In this document: one piece after another, positions 48,202 through 59,069 of the stretch
Layout: each line of letters starts with the position of its first letter
Position numbering within the stretch: the first letter of the stretch is position 1
Source of the DNA: Viola odorata
Lineage: Eukaryota > Streptophyta > Magnoliopsida > Malpighiales > Violaceae
DNA length: 64,000 nt
Direction: 5' to 3'
NCBI GenBank assembly: GCA_963691705.1
Contig: OY829545.1
Span: 43,759,475-43,823,474, forward strand
Position numbers and translations under genes: made by a program
The notes under the pieces: model-generated
The model's database searches: none
What the model was told of the DNA's origin: nothing
Seen by the model: only the letters and a program-made list of their open reading frames with translations

Positions 48202-49296
48202 TCATTTCCTCGACCGTTGAGGGCTTGAATCCTTCCTAGAAGGGTTTACTTTTAAAATGGTTCCTGTGTCCGGATTCTGGATCTCAATTGCAGCATGAAC
48301 GAAAACTGTCGTGATCATAAAAGGTCCAAACCATTTGGACTTAAGTTTCCCTGCAAACAAATGCAAACATGAGTTGTACAATAACATTTTTTGTCCAATG
48401 GAGAAAGATTTAGGACGAAGGTGCCTGTCATGATAGGCCTTTGTCTTGCTCTTGTAGAGCAGAGCATTCTCATAAGCATCATCCCTCAATTCTTCTAATT
48501 CCTGGATTTGCAAGCGTCGGTTCTGACCGGCATGCCCGAGATCCATGTTGACCTTCCGGATGGCCCAGAATTCCTTATGCTCTATCTCAACTGAAAGATG
48601 ACAGGTTTTTCCGTATACAAGTCTATAGGGTGTCATGCCAATCGGGGTCTTGAAAGTCGTCCGATAGGCTCATAAAGCATCATCTAGCTTCAGACTCCAA
48701 TCCTTGCAGGATTGGTTGACCGTCTTTTCCAATATAGACTTGATTTCTAGGTTAGACACCTCAGCCTGACCATTGATTTGAGGATGATAAGCTGTGGAGG
48801 TTCTATGATAGACTCCATACTTGGTGAGAAGGGATGATACTACCCGGTTGTAAAAATGGGTGCCACGATCACTGACCAGGGCACGAGGAGTACCAAACCT
48901 GTTAAAGATGTGGGTACGTAGGAAGTTCACTACCACCTTGGAGTCGTCTGTCTGAGTTTCCTTGGCCTCGATCTACTTTGAAACATAATCTACGGCGAGA
49001 AGGATGTAGATATTGCCGAAGGAATTGGGGAACTGGCCCATGAAGTCGATACCCCAAATGTCAAAAATTTCGCGAGGAATGATGTTTGTCAGGGGCATCT
49101 GGTTTCTGGCTCCGATATTCCCAGTGGCTTGACATCGGGGGCATGAAGCACAAAATAGATAACTATCTTTGAAGATGGATGACCAGTAGAGACCGACTTC
49201 TAAGACTTTGAGAGAAGTTTTCTTGGACGCGAAATATCCTCCCTTAGTCGCTGAATGGCAAAATTTCAAGATCGAGGGCACTTCATCCATAGTCAC
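48202..49296 (-). pseudogene. Element B integrase
   Basis: The zinc finger reads FCHSATKGGYF...CASCPRC. The first H of HHCC is kept, but the second is replaced by Tyr (GGHF in element A). The core has WGIDFMGQF, SDRGTHF and GQAEVSNLEIK, so the D-D-E triad is present. The C-terminal blocks [10 protein letters not shown] and EIQNPDTG follow. Stops break it after VDYVSK (48973), after LDDAL (48670) and after SRK (48202). Unlike element A, all parts are on one strand and in order. Confidence 0.85.
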
Positions 49297-49311
49297 ACAA
49301 CGGCGAATGAT

Positions 49312-50453
49312 CTAGTCCGAACAATGCTTCCACAAGTATGGGTTATCCCAAATGTAGTATTTGGATTGCCTCCTGATCCTGTTGCATTTGGAGGGTGAGG
49401 CGTCTGTGGGGTAGGTACCAGTAGCACAAAAATTGGCTATGTTAGAGAACCAAGGAAACTGAACAGCATGGGCAAGACACAAATGCTCATCCGGGAAGGT
49501 GTCTTTGATAGCTACAAGCGAATCATCTGGCTGGGTTGGAAGCCTACTCAAATGGTCAGCCACAGAGTTTTCTGATCCTTTTTATCCCTGATTGAGATGT
49601 CGAACTCTTGAAGTAACAAGATCCAGCGGATAAGACGGGGCTTGGTGTCCGCTTTCTTTAGCAAACATTTCAAGGCGAAGTGGTCTGAATAAACGATTGC
49701 ATGCGTGCCCAAGAGATATTGTCTGAACTTATCCAGGGCATAAACAATGGCAAGTAGTTCCTTCTCCGTGGTGGTATAATTTTGTTGAGCTGGGTCAAGC
49801 AACTTGGACGCATAATAAATGACATAAGTTTCTGATTCTTTCTTCTGGCCTAGAACAACGCCGAGGGCTTGATTACTAGCATCACATATGATCTCGAAAG
49901 GTAAAGACCAATCGGGGGCACGAATTATTGGAGCTGAAATAAGCCTGCTTTTGAGAGTGTCGAAGGCAACTTGATAATTCTCATCAAATTCAAAAGTAAA
50001 TTCTTTCTGGAGCAGACGACACATAGGTTGAGCGATTTTAGAGAAACCCTTGATAAACCTTCTATAAAAATCGGCATGCCCTAGAAAAGATCGCACATCG
50101 CGAACACTGGTGGGGTAGGGTAAGGATTCAATCACTTCGATCTTGTCCTTGTCTATTTCAATTCCCTTGCTCGAGACAATATGGCCTAGAACGAGACCTC
50201 GATCCACCATGAAGTGGCATTTCTCGAAGTTCAAGACAAGATTGGTCTCGATGCATCGCTCTAAACACTTTTTCAACTTACACAAGCATTCGGGAAAAGA
50301 GTTATCATAAACCGTGAAGTTATCCATGAAGACTTCGATACCATCTTCAACCAATTCGGAAAAGATGCTCACCATGCAACGTTGAAAGGTAGCGGGGGGC
50401 ATTACATAAGCCGAAGGGCATACGTCTGTAGGCAAAGGTGTCGAAAAGGGCAT
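49312..50453 (-). pseudogene. Element B RT C-terminal half and RNase H
   Basis: RT palm sequence FMDNFTVYD replaces FMDD, so the second catalytic aspartate is Asn. Downstream are [31 protein letters not shown] and VYSDHFAL (RNase H). A frameshift near 49,550 (KKDQKTLW) ends the main frame; MADHLSRLP resumes in another frame to 49,312. Confidence 0.85.
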
Positions 50454-50470
50454 GTGAAAGTAGTCTTTTC

Positions 50471-50863
50471 TTAGTCTTCGGGGGCAACCGGGATTTGATG
50501 GAAACCTGAGTATCCATCTAGACAGCAGTAGTGAGTCTTACCCGCGAGACGCTCCAACATCTGGTCTATGAAAGGAAGAGGAAAGTGATCCTTTCTGGTG
50601 GCAGCATTGAGACGACAATAATCAATGCAAACTCGCCACCCATTCTGAATCCTGGTAGGGATAGATTCACCGTCTTGCCCAATAGTAATAGTGATACCAG
50701 TTTTCTTGGGTAGGACTTGTATTGGGCTGACCCATGGGCTATCAGAGATGGGGTAGATAACTCCCGCATCTAGCAACTTTAGCACTTCTTTTCTTACCAC
50801 CTCCATCATGGGTGGATTCAATCTGCGCTGTGGCTGGTGTATTGTCTTGCTGGCATCTTCCAA
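50471..50863 (-). pseudogene. Element B RT N-terminal half
   Basis: The frame reads QPQRRLNPPMMEVVRKEV, VCIDYCRLNAATRKDHFPLP and [16 protein letters not shown], then a stop where related copies continue [18 protein letters not shown] is in frame here, which reveals the one-base loss in element A at the same point. Confidence 0.85.
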
Positions 50864-50869
50864 ATGAAT

Positions 50870-51719
50870 TCAGTGAGTACATAAGGCTGGTGACAAGCCC
50901 TTGATGTCGGCGATAGTCGAGCCTATGGCTTGTCTAAATTCTTTCAACAAGGAAATCATCTCAAACTCTTCAGAATCGTTGAGCTTGTTAGAGATGATGA
51001 TGGGAAGAGAGACATTGAGGCCGAGATAAGCATATTTGAGATGAGAGGGCAATTATTTCAGTTCGAGGGCAGGAGCTTGATCAATAGATGGAGACAATTT
51101 AACATGGTTCATATGGAACAATGGAGCACTCTTCTAGGGTTGTGACAACAAAATGAAGCTCATGAAGAGTGACAAGTTTCGAGGCTATGACGTCTAATAG
51201 AGGTGGCGTGAGACTCCTATCAAGAGCAAATTGCAAGGGGTTAGTAGAGTCTAATTCAGCAATTTTCTTAACGGAAGGGTCAATCAAATCAACAGAATTA
51301 ACACTAGAAAATTCAGAAGGATATCGCATGGACTCCAGCATGTTGAATTTGATGATCTTCCTATCAAATTCGAGGGAGATGGTTGCCTCATGTACATCAA
51401 TCTTGGCTCTGGTAGTGGCTAGAAATGGTCGCCCTAGAAGTACATCTGAAGACTTGGTTGAGTCTTCGTTCTCCATAGCGATGACATAGAAATCTGCTGG
51501 GAATAAAAATTCACCCACTTAGACCAAGACATCTTCGATAATCCCCTCGGGGTAGACAATAGAACGATCGACAAGTTGAATGGCAAGTCTGGTGGGTTTA
51601 AGGGGTTCGAGCCCAAGACTGTTGTAGATGATCAAGGGCATGACATTAATGCCTGCTCCTAAGTCACACATGGCCTTGCCAATATCGACGGTGCTGATCT
51701 TGAAGGGAATAATGAACAT
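50870..51719 (-). pseudogene. Element B protease and linker
   Basis: MCDLGAGINVMPL holds an intact aspartic protease motif, with LLGRPFLATTRAKID after it. A stop lies at 51519, and another at 51099. The linker GSTIADIKGLSPALCTH precedes RT. A stop codon (TAA) directly upstream separates it from gag at the same place as the TAG in element A. Confidence 0.82.
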
Positions 51720-51722
51720 TCC

Positions 51723-53424
51723 TTAATCTTTGCACTTAGGAGGAATCTTCTGATGTATGTGAGCAGAAGCATTAACCCCTACACTGATCTTTTTAACACC
51801 GACCAATTTACACTTGTTTGTGTATAATTGTTTCAAGAACTTGGCATATCTAGGCACGTTCTTGACTGCCTGCAGGAGTGGGATGTTGACAATCACCTTG
51901 CTAAACATATCAAAGATTTCACGGTCTTTCGTTTCTTTCTTTGACTTGATTAATCTTTGGGGGAAATGAGGCTCGAGGATCTTGAGAATATACTCTTGGG
52001 TAAACTTAGGTGGGTTTGGATCATTCCTTGGCGATCCTCTTGGGGAACGGATTCTGTCTTCCATGACCTCTACGAACCTGGGCATTTTCTATAGTTTTGT
52101 CCTGGGCTTGAGTTCAGCTTCTGGTGAATTTCCAATATCGGGGGCAGGAGGTGGTGGAGGAGTCAAGGTCGTGCCACTTTGAAGAGTTACAACACATACG
52201 TTGTGTTTTGGATTGGTTTCTGTCTGAGGTGGGAATCTTCCTTAATTTTTCAGTTCTTTCATCTCTGCCATCATGATGCTCATCTTCTTCTCAAGGTCCT
52301 CGATCTTCTTTTGATGATCGGGGTCAGGACCTGGTGCTGGAATTGGGGGCACTACAAAAGTCTGATCTTGAGGCGGCTGACGTTGATACTGATTGTATGT
52401 TGGCCTGGGCCTGAAGTGTTGCATATTGAGAGGAAGGGGATCATTTCCATAGGGGTGTTGTTGTTGTTATTGGCTAGGGCCGAACGACTGAGTATTTGGA
52501 ACCCATCCTGGATTCTGTTTTTTTCAGCCCTGGTTGTAGTTCTGACCATACGGGGCCTGGATGTACTGGCCAGCGGCATTTACTTGGATTTCATTTGGAA
52601 TGTGAGGGCAGGCATCCGTGGCATAATCCACAAAGTTACAAATTTGGCAGGCTTTGACCGGCGCAGGTTGTCCTGCCACGAAATTCTAGAATAATCCTGT
52701 AAGGGCGGTCATTTGATTTTGTATTGCTGCCACTTGGACGTCTTAGCTTCCATTGTTGCCAACCTCAGGTGTGGCATTCTTGGCCATGAGTTCTATTATT
52801 GCCTTGGCAGCGGCTGCTGTGAGAGCAGTAAGGGAACCATTAGAGACAACGTTAAGCAGGGCCCTATCATGAGCTTTAAGGCCTTTGCAAGATAAGGGCA
52901 TGCTCGCTAAGGTTGTGCGAGGGGCACATGGATTGTATTTTCTTAAATCTTTCATAGTACTGGGCAAGATCTTCTTCCTTTCTTTGGATAATAGACACGA
53001 GTTGCTTACGTGTGGTATTGGTTATTGATGCTGGATAATATTTTTCAGTGAAGATCTTAGACATCTCCGCCCAAGAATGAATGGATCTCGGTGGAAGGTC
53101 ATAATACCAATCGAGGACGTCATCTTTGAGAGACCACATGAAAGCGCATAGCTTAGCTTGTTCGATGCTGACATTGGGAGGTTTCATGGCCTCGCAAATG
53201 GAGTGAAGTTGTTGGAGGTGCCGAAGTGCATTTTCCTTTGGAACTCCACGAAAGGTCGGGAGATGATGCATGACGGTAGACTTGAGAGTCCAATCGTGAG
53301 GGATAGCGGGCTAGATAATGCAACTGCTGGACATGTTGGGGGCTGCATTGAGATGGTCAATGGTCTGCTGATTTGGTAGGGACGGTGGTGGATCCTCATG
53401 ACGTACATGATTGTCATTTTCCAT
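51723..53424 (-). pseudogene. Element B gag with altered zinc knuckle
   Basis: The first in-frame ATG is at 53424 (MENDNH). Capsid-like blocks HLQQLHSICEAMKP, LCAFMWSLKDDVLDWYYDL and FTEKYYPAS match element A. The knuckle reads CQICNFVDYATDAC (about 52609-52655), so the zinc-binding His is Tyr. Several stops and at least one frameshift (near 52,890) break the frame. The tail runs to VNASAHIHQKIPPKCKD and a stop before the protease. Confidence 0.83.
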
Positions 53425-53692
53425 AGCTGGAATATCAAGGTAGGCGGCTAGTGGGTTTTCAAGACCTCGATGGAGGTAGGCTAGGTCTTGATAAAACTGA
53501 CGGTCTTGGTCGGCCAAATTGGAAGGAAGTCTGTCAAGGGCAGGAGGAGGGATTCCTCTACGTTGGGTAGAAGGTCCTCTGGCTTGGCTCCGAAGTCCTC
53601 TTTCTGTTCTGGTCAATTCGAGATCTAGAGGGAGTAAATCTGGTGCAGATCTCCTGGTTATACAAGTGAAAAGAAAAATTAGGACCGTTCAA

Positions 53693-53710
53693 TCCCCAAC
53701 AACGGCGCCA
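53693..53710 (-). promoter_or_regulatory. Element B primer binding site (tRNA-Asp type)
   Basis: On the minus strand TGGCGCCGTTGTTGGGGA, two mismatches from the site in element A, lies five bases after the 5' LTR. Confidence 0.85.
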
Positions 53711-53715
53711 AAATT

Positions 53716-56407
53716 TGATCGTCACAAATGTAATAATATTTCCTGATGCCTAAATGCACAAATAAAATATGTAAAGGGCAAGATAGGGTTGAACCACAGA
53801 GATTCAAGGAATAATAAATCAGTTTCAATGTATGACAGGGAGTAAATACAGCCAAACGTAAAAGTAACACTAGGGGGGTTTATGTTGATTAATATAATTA
53901 ATCAACGCAGATGTGGTAGCTAATAAGACAAATAATTAAAACAGATATCAAGGGCACAAAAATAAAACACAATTAGAGGCAAGATACTAAAATACTAGCA
54001 AGGGCACGAAAGCAAATAAAGATTCAAATAGGAAAGGACCTTAGCAAGGAGTGTTCTCAGGTTGTTTCTAGGGTTAGTCAATCATCGGCACAAGGATCTT
54101 CCATCCTCACACCATAGAAATGCTATAAGGGCCTAGTTTCCACTCAACACCCCCTACTTACCTTCGTAGATAGAAGCTACCCCCCATTTCCACTTATGAG
54201 GTAGCCTTAACGTTTTGCCGTCCTCTCTGGTACGAATGCAGGGAGGCAATACTCAAAACACCCATGAAGTGGAGGTAAGATATTTCTAGGGCACGATACC
54301 CCTCAGTGTGTCAAGCTCATGGCAGCACCCTAATCATTCGAATGCCCTAGATTGGTGAGATCACACTGTAGTAACCTCTCTGCTCTAAGCGTCTACTACT
54401 CTTAATGGCCCCACGTCAGTTATTACCATTAAGATGACAATAATAACAAAGAAACGCTAAAAGTTGATCAAGCCCTTAACGTTCCTAAGTGAAAGTAACA
54501 AGAAAATGACAAGCAAACGAATATGATAATAAAGATGTATTAAACACGTTTAGGCTTCTTAACTAATCCTTACAACCCTTGAAACACTCTATGCTAAGAT
54601 AAAGAAGTTTAGCTACTCATAAATAGATATGAACAGTAGATAACAAGTAGTATAAAATGAAAGATGATAAAGGGAAAGGGTTTAGAGAAAACCGATAGAT
54701 GATTTAATAGTTCAAAGGAAAAAAGCTTGCTCTTTTTATAAATCGGCAGCTAGCTCCAATAACAAGAAAGGGAATCCCTAAAATAAAGGTAAAAGTGGAG
54801 TGATGTCTTAATGTCTGCCTCCCCTCACAAAAAACCCTAAAACTATGCTTAAATAGGCCTACTGATACGATCCTGGTTCCTTAGGATGCGTAGCACCAAA
54901 TTTGATCTTTGTTCAAAGATGGATTTCCTGCGGAATAGATAGAATAGATAGAACTCACTTGCACAATTAAGACCTGCTGAACGCTAAGCTCCAGCCAACC
55001 AAAATCCGAACAAGAGAGGGTCCTTGTGAATGATAAACTTGCACAACTAAGACCTGCTGAACGCTAAGCTCCAGCCAACCAAAGTCCGAACAAGAAGATA
55101 AACAACAAGTAGGATGCAATTCCAAGATTTACTTGTATACGACTCAAGTATTGCGGACTCAACAAGAACAAGGTTCAACCAACTTGAACAAGGGGCGGAG
55201 ATTGAAGAGATTAACTCAATTTATCAAATAACAGCCAAGTTTCTAAGGAGGCCAAGTGGCTCCTTAAATAAGGTTACAAGCAAACCCTAATTCCAAAATA
55301 GGAATATTACATAAAGTAAAACACTTAACTAATTAATCAATTAACTAATTAACCAATTAACTAATTAACTAATTAACTAATTATAGTAAATATAAATATA
55401 TTTAAATACATTCCAGCAGCCCATGTCGAGTTCTCCATCATCGGGCCAAGGTTTGGGCCGAAACTTCAAGTTGTATGTTGTCTCGCGTACAGACTGCACG
55501 CCATAATGTTTACGTCCATAACTTTCAAACCACTGGTCCAAATGATCTGAATCTTATCCCAAATGAAATCTAACATCCTGAAGTTTCCAACGAGAGGTCG
55601 ATCGCACGATTCCGACATGTAAAGCTCCAGATAAGTTCCGACGAAGTTGCCTGTTGTGTCTGCGCCTAGAACTGCTGTGTGCGAGATTGTCATCTCGAAT
55701 CTCCTTGATATCTACTTGTCTGAATGCTCTGAAACTTGGACACAGCCTTCCTAAGACTCCAATAGGTCTTGTATATGTGCTAGATCTTTTATTGAAGCCG
55801 TTCTTCCAAGGGTTGACTCGGATGGATGTCAAACCTTGTGCTAGGTGCCTCCAAGCCACCTTCCATGTCATCCTTCGCCTGAAAGCTTGATCAAGCAGCG
55901 TCTCCTGCCTTGTCTCCATGTCTAGGGGTTGCTGAATGGTCACTGGGGTTAGCCATGGGGCTAGGATCGTATCACCTACAACCTGCTAGGGGACAAAATA
56001 GCTAAGGGAAGAGAGAGGGCAGCCAAGGGGAGCGTGACAGCACATGTCTTTCAAGGGGAATATTCTAGAATCTCTGGAGCGCCTGACATCTTCTGGAAAT
56101 GCATGGAATCTCGTACGGATCTTTGGAGATTCCTCTCTTTGGCTTTCGATTGAGAATGGATGCAGAGGTATCGTGGGCGAGAGACTGCTCAGTAGTCTGG
56201 TTAGTGTCGAGGCCTTGACGATACTCTGATCTTCTAGGCCTTAAAGCTTGAAATCGCAAGAATTCCTCCAAAAATGTGTCTTTTCGCTCTTTTTCTCCTT
56301 TTGGCATTGATCTGCAATAAAGATGGAAATAAAGGTCAATTAGCAGAATCATGCCCCCGAAAATGCCAAAATAGAGGAGAAAATCATGCCCAAGAAACAT
56401 GCTATCA
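53716..56407 (-). repeat. Element B 5' LTR, containing solo LTR F
   Basis: It matches 22964-24496 on both sides of the F insertion at 54863-55974. Unlike its partner it keeps the outer end, reading TGATAGCATGTTTC on the minus strand from 56407. Without F and one duplication it is about 1.58 kb. Confidence 0.9.
54863..55974 (-). mobile_element. Solo LTR F
   Basis: An isolated LTR of 1112 bp, TGATACGATCCT to CTAGGATCGTATCA, with CCTAC on both sides (54858-54862 and 55975-55979). It has no internal region, so it probably arose by LTR-LTR recombination. Its ends and 3' part resemble the LTRs of D and E. A run of CTAATTAA-type units lies at about 55,325-55,385. The minus orientation is inferred from D and E. 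Confidence 0.92.
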
Positions 56408-56412
56408 ACATC

Positions 56413-56482
56413 CTTAGCTCGGTGTCTTGGTCGCAAGACGTGTGCGCGAATTGCGCTAAGGTATGTACGATGGATCGCATCA
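56413..56482 (-). repeat. Element E 3' LTR, detached end piece
   Basis: It continues the LTR interrupted at 22963 and matches 63825-63894. It ends GGATCGCATCA, next to the polypurine tract. Confidence 0.88.
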
Positions 56483-56496
56483 TTCCCTCTCCCTTC
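56483..56496 (-). promoter_or_regulatory. Element E polypurine tract
   Basis: On the minus strand GAAGGGAGAGGGAA directly precedes the LTR start TGATGCG, the same arrangement as in element D. Confidence 0.82.
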
Positions 56497-56499
56497 AAA

Positions 56500-57426
56500 A
56501 AGATTCATCCTAGAATTTGTATATAGTATTGTAGTACAATACCTTAAGTCAGACTCATAAAAAGGCGTACTCGAAGGTTTAGAATTACCCAAGACATCCA
56601 ACTCGGCGGTGGTGTCTAAATGTGCGGCGGTGGTTTGGGTAGAACCATTGTCTCTCATGGTGACTGTCTTGTTGCGTTGGGTAGGCAACTTTGGTTGGTG
56701 TAAGAACATCCTATCCCAATCCACAACCTTGAAAAACAACCTCAAGTTCCTATGCTATCTTTGATTCATCCGTGGGATACCTAAGCACTCCATATGAGCT
56801 ACGACTTGCTCACGTTGTATCTTTGCCATCACCGAATCCTTATTAACTCCTAAACTCACAAAGTAACTCAAAGACAAAGGGTTTAATGGTACCACAAGTA
56901 TAAATCCATAACCGAATGAGTTGTAAGCAAATAAAAGTGAAAACTCATTAACAAACTCAAACTTACAAACCAATGAATACTGCATGGCTCTAAGAGCTCG
57001 TTCTTCCTTTACATCCCTCGTTGGCTGCCACAAGAAGGGAGATACACAATATTGTGATCTTAGCACTCTGCGTGTCCTCCGCAATTGCTACCCTAAGTCG
57101 CTAAAGGACTTCTTTCGGCGTTTGCTCACAAAACTCACGGGTAAACCACACAAGTACAAAATCTCTTCAAGACACATGTTAGGAACATTAATCGTACCAA
57201 AATAGTGAAACAAATCCTCACAATTAGCTCTAGGTAAAACTATCTCATCACTTGGGCTAGATAAAATGTCAAATCGTTTGCATTTTCGCAAGTACTCCTC
57301 AAAGGCATATGACTTAGCCTTCGACCTTTGCATACAACCAACATCAATTAAATTATTTTCAAAATTATGCAAATCAATGATGTCCACATACTTACACGAA
57401 TCAAACCTAAGGAAAGAAAGGCGCAA
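56500..57426 (-). pseudogene. Element E copy of the unrecognised ORF, two in-frame stops
   Basis: One frame from 57426 to the polypurine tract holds three open parts (57426-57091, 57087-56758 and 56754 onward) split by single TAG codons at 57088-57090 and 56755-56757. Shared blocks with element D: NLIDVGCMQRSKAKSYAF, NSFGYGFILVVPL, SLGVNKDSVMAKI and LRYC...LFEGRGNDAI. A middle insertion of about 70 residues (RFDILSSP...RSQYC) is absent in D. Its preservation in one frame over about 300 codons, with only nonsense changes, argues that it was once a real protein. Function unknown. Confidence 0.5.
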
Positions 57427-57429
57427 TTT

Positions 57430-57960
57430 ACCTTCTCAACTAGGGTTAGCCAAACTAGTCACCATGGATGCGCAAGTCTCTTTCTATCCTTTTGGCTCCA
57501 ATGAGTGATGCTTTCTTACTGCTAATAATTCTTTCTTTCCCTACACATGATAACAAACAACACTAGAAGAGAAAATGAATGGTTTAGTGTTAGTAAAATC
57601 TAGGCGCCATGGCAAAAAATCAAACGGTTTTTGGTGGCTTGCGCCAAAATAGTTTTTACGCACACATAATGTGTTCCTCACTTTCTTCTCTCTAGCTTAA
57701 AAACTCATCTCTCCTTTTTCATAAACGTCACTCTCTTCATGCTCTCTATTTTCATGCAAGTATTTTCCTCTCGCATGCTCTCTATTTTCATGCATGTTGT
57801 TTTTCTCACCATCTCTTTTCTCATGCTCACTCTTTTCATGGGGGTTGTTTTGAATTTTATTTCCCTCTTTCTTTTCGACACTCAATTTCTCTCTTTCTTT
57901 TTCTTTTTCAAACTTAGAATATGACTCAACTAATCGCCGTTAATCCTCATAGTTCACCTC
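57430..57960 (-). pseudogene. Element E charged linker and FGASHQKP block
   Basis: On the minus strand HEKSEHEKRDGEKNNMHENR, EHARGKYLHENREHEES and KGEMS repeat the wording of element D. They are followed by VRKNYFGASHQKP and RLDFTNTKPF. The frame is interrupted in several places. Confidence 0.5.
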
Positions 57961-58063
57961 AATCTTTGGTAGCGTGTTTAGGGTTTGTCTACTCACAAGC
58001 GTTTGAGGTATCGCGTTAACCAAAACCTCTCCATCGTCTGAATCACTACTACCCTCAATCTCC

Positions 58064-58327
58064 TCACACTGAGGCCCCTCGGGTTTGCAAATTATCTTTT
58101 CTATTCAACTCGTCATTCTCCTTCAAGATCCATTTGTTAGGGCATGCGGATGTTATGTGTCCTTGTCCGTTACACTTGTAACAAACAATATTCCTCGTTG
58201 GTGCTTTAGGAGGTGTTGAAGAAGAAGGACCACTACTAACAGACTTCCCTTGAGGTGCTTGTGAATCAATTACACGCTTAGTGCCATCGTTATTAGGTAG
58301 CACCTTCGGAACCGGATTCACATTCAC
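58064..58327 (-). pseudogene. Element E gag zinc knuckle region
   Basis: VCYKCNGQGHITSACPNK holds an intact CX2CX4HX4C nucleic-acid-binding knuckle. It follows a Ser/Pro-rich stretch. It is separated from the capsid part by a stop or frameshift near 58,340. Confidence 0.8.
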
Positions 58328-58360
58328 ACCTTTGTCCTCTTTCCCCCAAGTCGGCTCCCT

Positions 58361-59060
58361 TCACGTTATTGACTCAGTAGGCATGATACTAGGATAAGGA
58401 GACCTCATCTTTCTTTGCTCCTTTATGTTGATAGCCTTATGTAACATATCCTCCAAGGAGTAGCACTCCATGAACTTCAATTGGTTGGCTATCTCTCGGT
58501 TGAGGCCCCTCAAGAATCTCACCATCGCCACCTCTTTGGTCTCCTTGACTTGTGCTCTTTCCAACTCATCAAGGTATTCTTCAACACTCTTGCTTCCTTG
58601 TGTCAATGTTTGTAACCGTTGAGGAAGCTTACAGCTCAAGTCTTGAGGAACAAATCGATGCCTCATAACTCTCTTCATCCCTTCCCAATTCTGAATTGTA
58701 AGATCTCCCAATCGTGCTTTACTGCTTTGCAATTGATTCCACCAACGAACTGCATACCCACTAAATTTAGTGGATACTAACTTCACTTTCTCCTTTTCCA
58801 AACAAGGATGGTAAAGGAAAATAGACTGGACCTTTAGCTCCCAAGCCAAGTAAATATCTGGATTTTTCGTCCCTTCAAATGGCAGAATTTTTATTCTCAC
58901 ACTCCCTAGGTTTGCGCCAACTCGGTCCTCAAACCTAGGCTGCCTCTTATCATAGCACTCTCACCTTTCATCGTAGTGCTCCCGCCTCCCATAGGTTTCC
59001 TCATGCTCAACCTCTTCATACCAATACGTATGAGGCGCTCGTCGTTCGGATCCGTGACTA
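58361..59060 (-). pseudogene. Element E gag capsid part
   Basis: The open part 58900-58361 has YLAWELKVQSIFLYHPCLE, AVRWWNQL, MRHRFVPQDL, GSKSVEEYLDELERAQV and ATM-like VAMVRFLRGLNREIANQL, a standard Ty3/gypsy gag domain. Upstream the same frame continues (YEEVEHEETYGRREHYDER, then TGA, then CYDKRQPRFEDRVGANLGS) to about 59,060. There Athila-type LTR sequence begins, so the N-terminus is cut off. Confidence 0.83.
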
Positions 59061-59069
59061 AGGTTTGCG

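Larger units (their letters stand above)
22964..56407 (-). mobile_element. Element B: Athila-type retrotransposon, interrupted three times
   Basis: It is flanked by ACATC at 22959-22963 and 56408-56412. On the minus strand it reads 5' LTR (56407-53716, holding solo LTR F), tRNA-Asp primer binding site, gag, protease, RT, RNase H, integrase, an Athila ORF-1-like gene cut by element D, a long non-coding stretch cut by element A, then the 3' LTR (24496-22964). Removing the insertions leaves about 12.9 kb, a usual Athila size. Its two LTRs differ by roughly 4-5% in the stretch compared by eye, so it is older than A. It is coding-dead. Confidence 0.92.
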
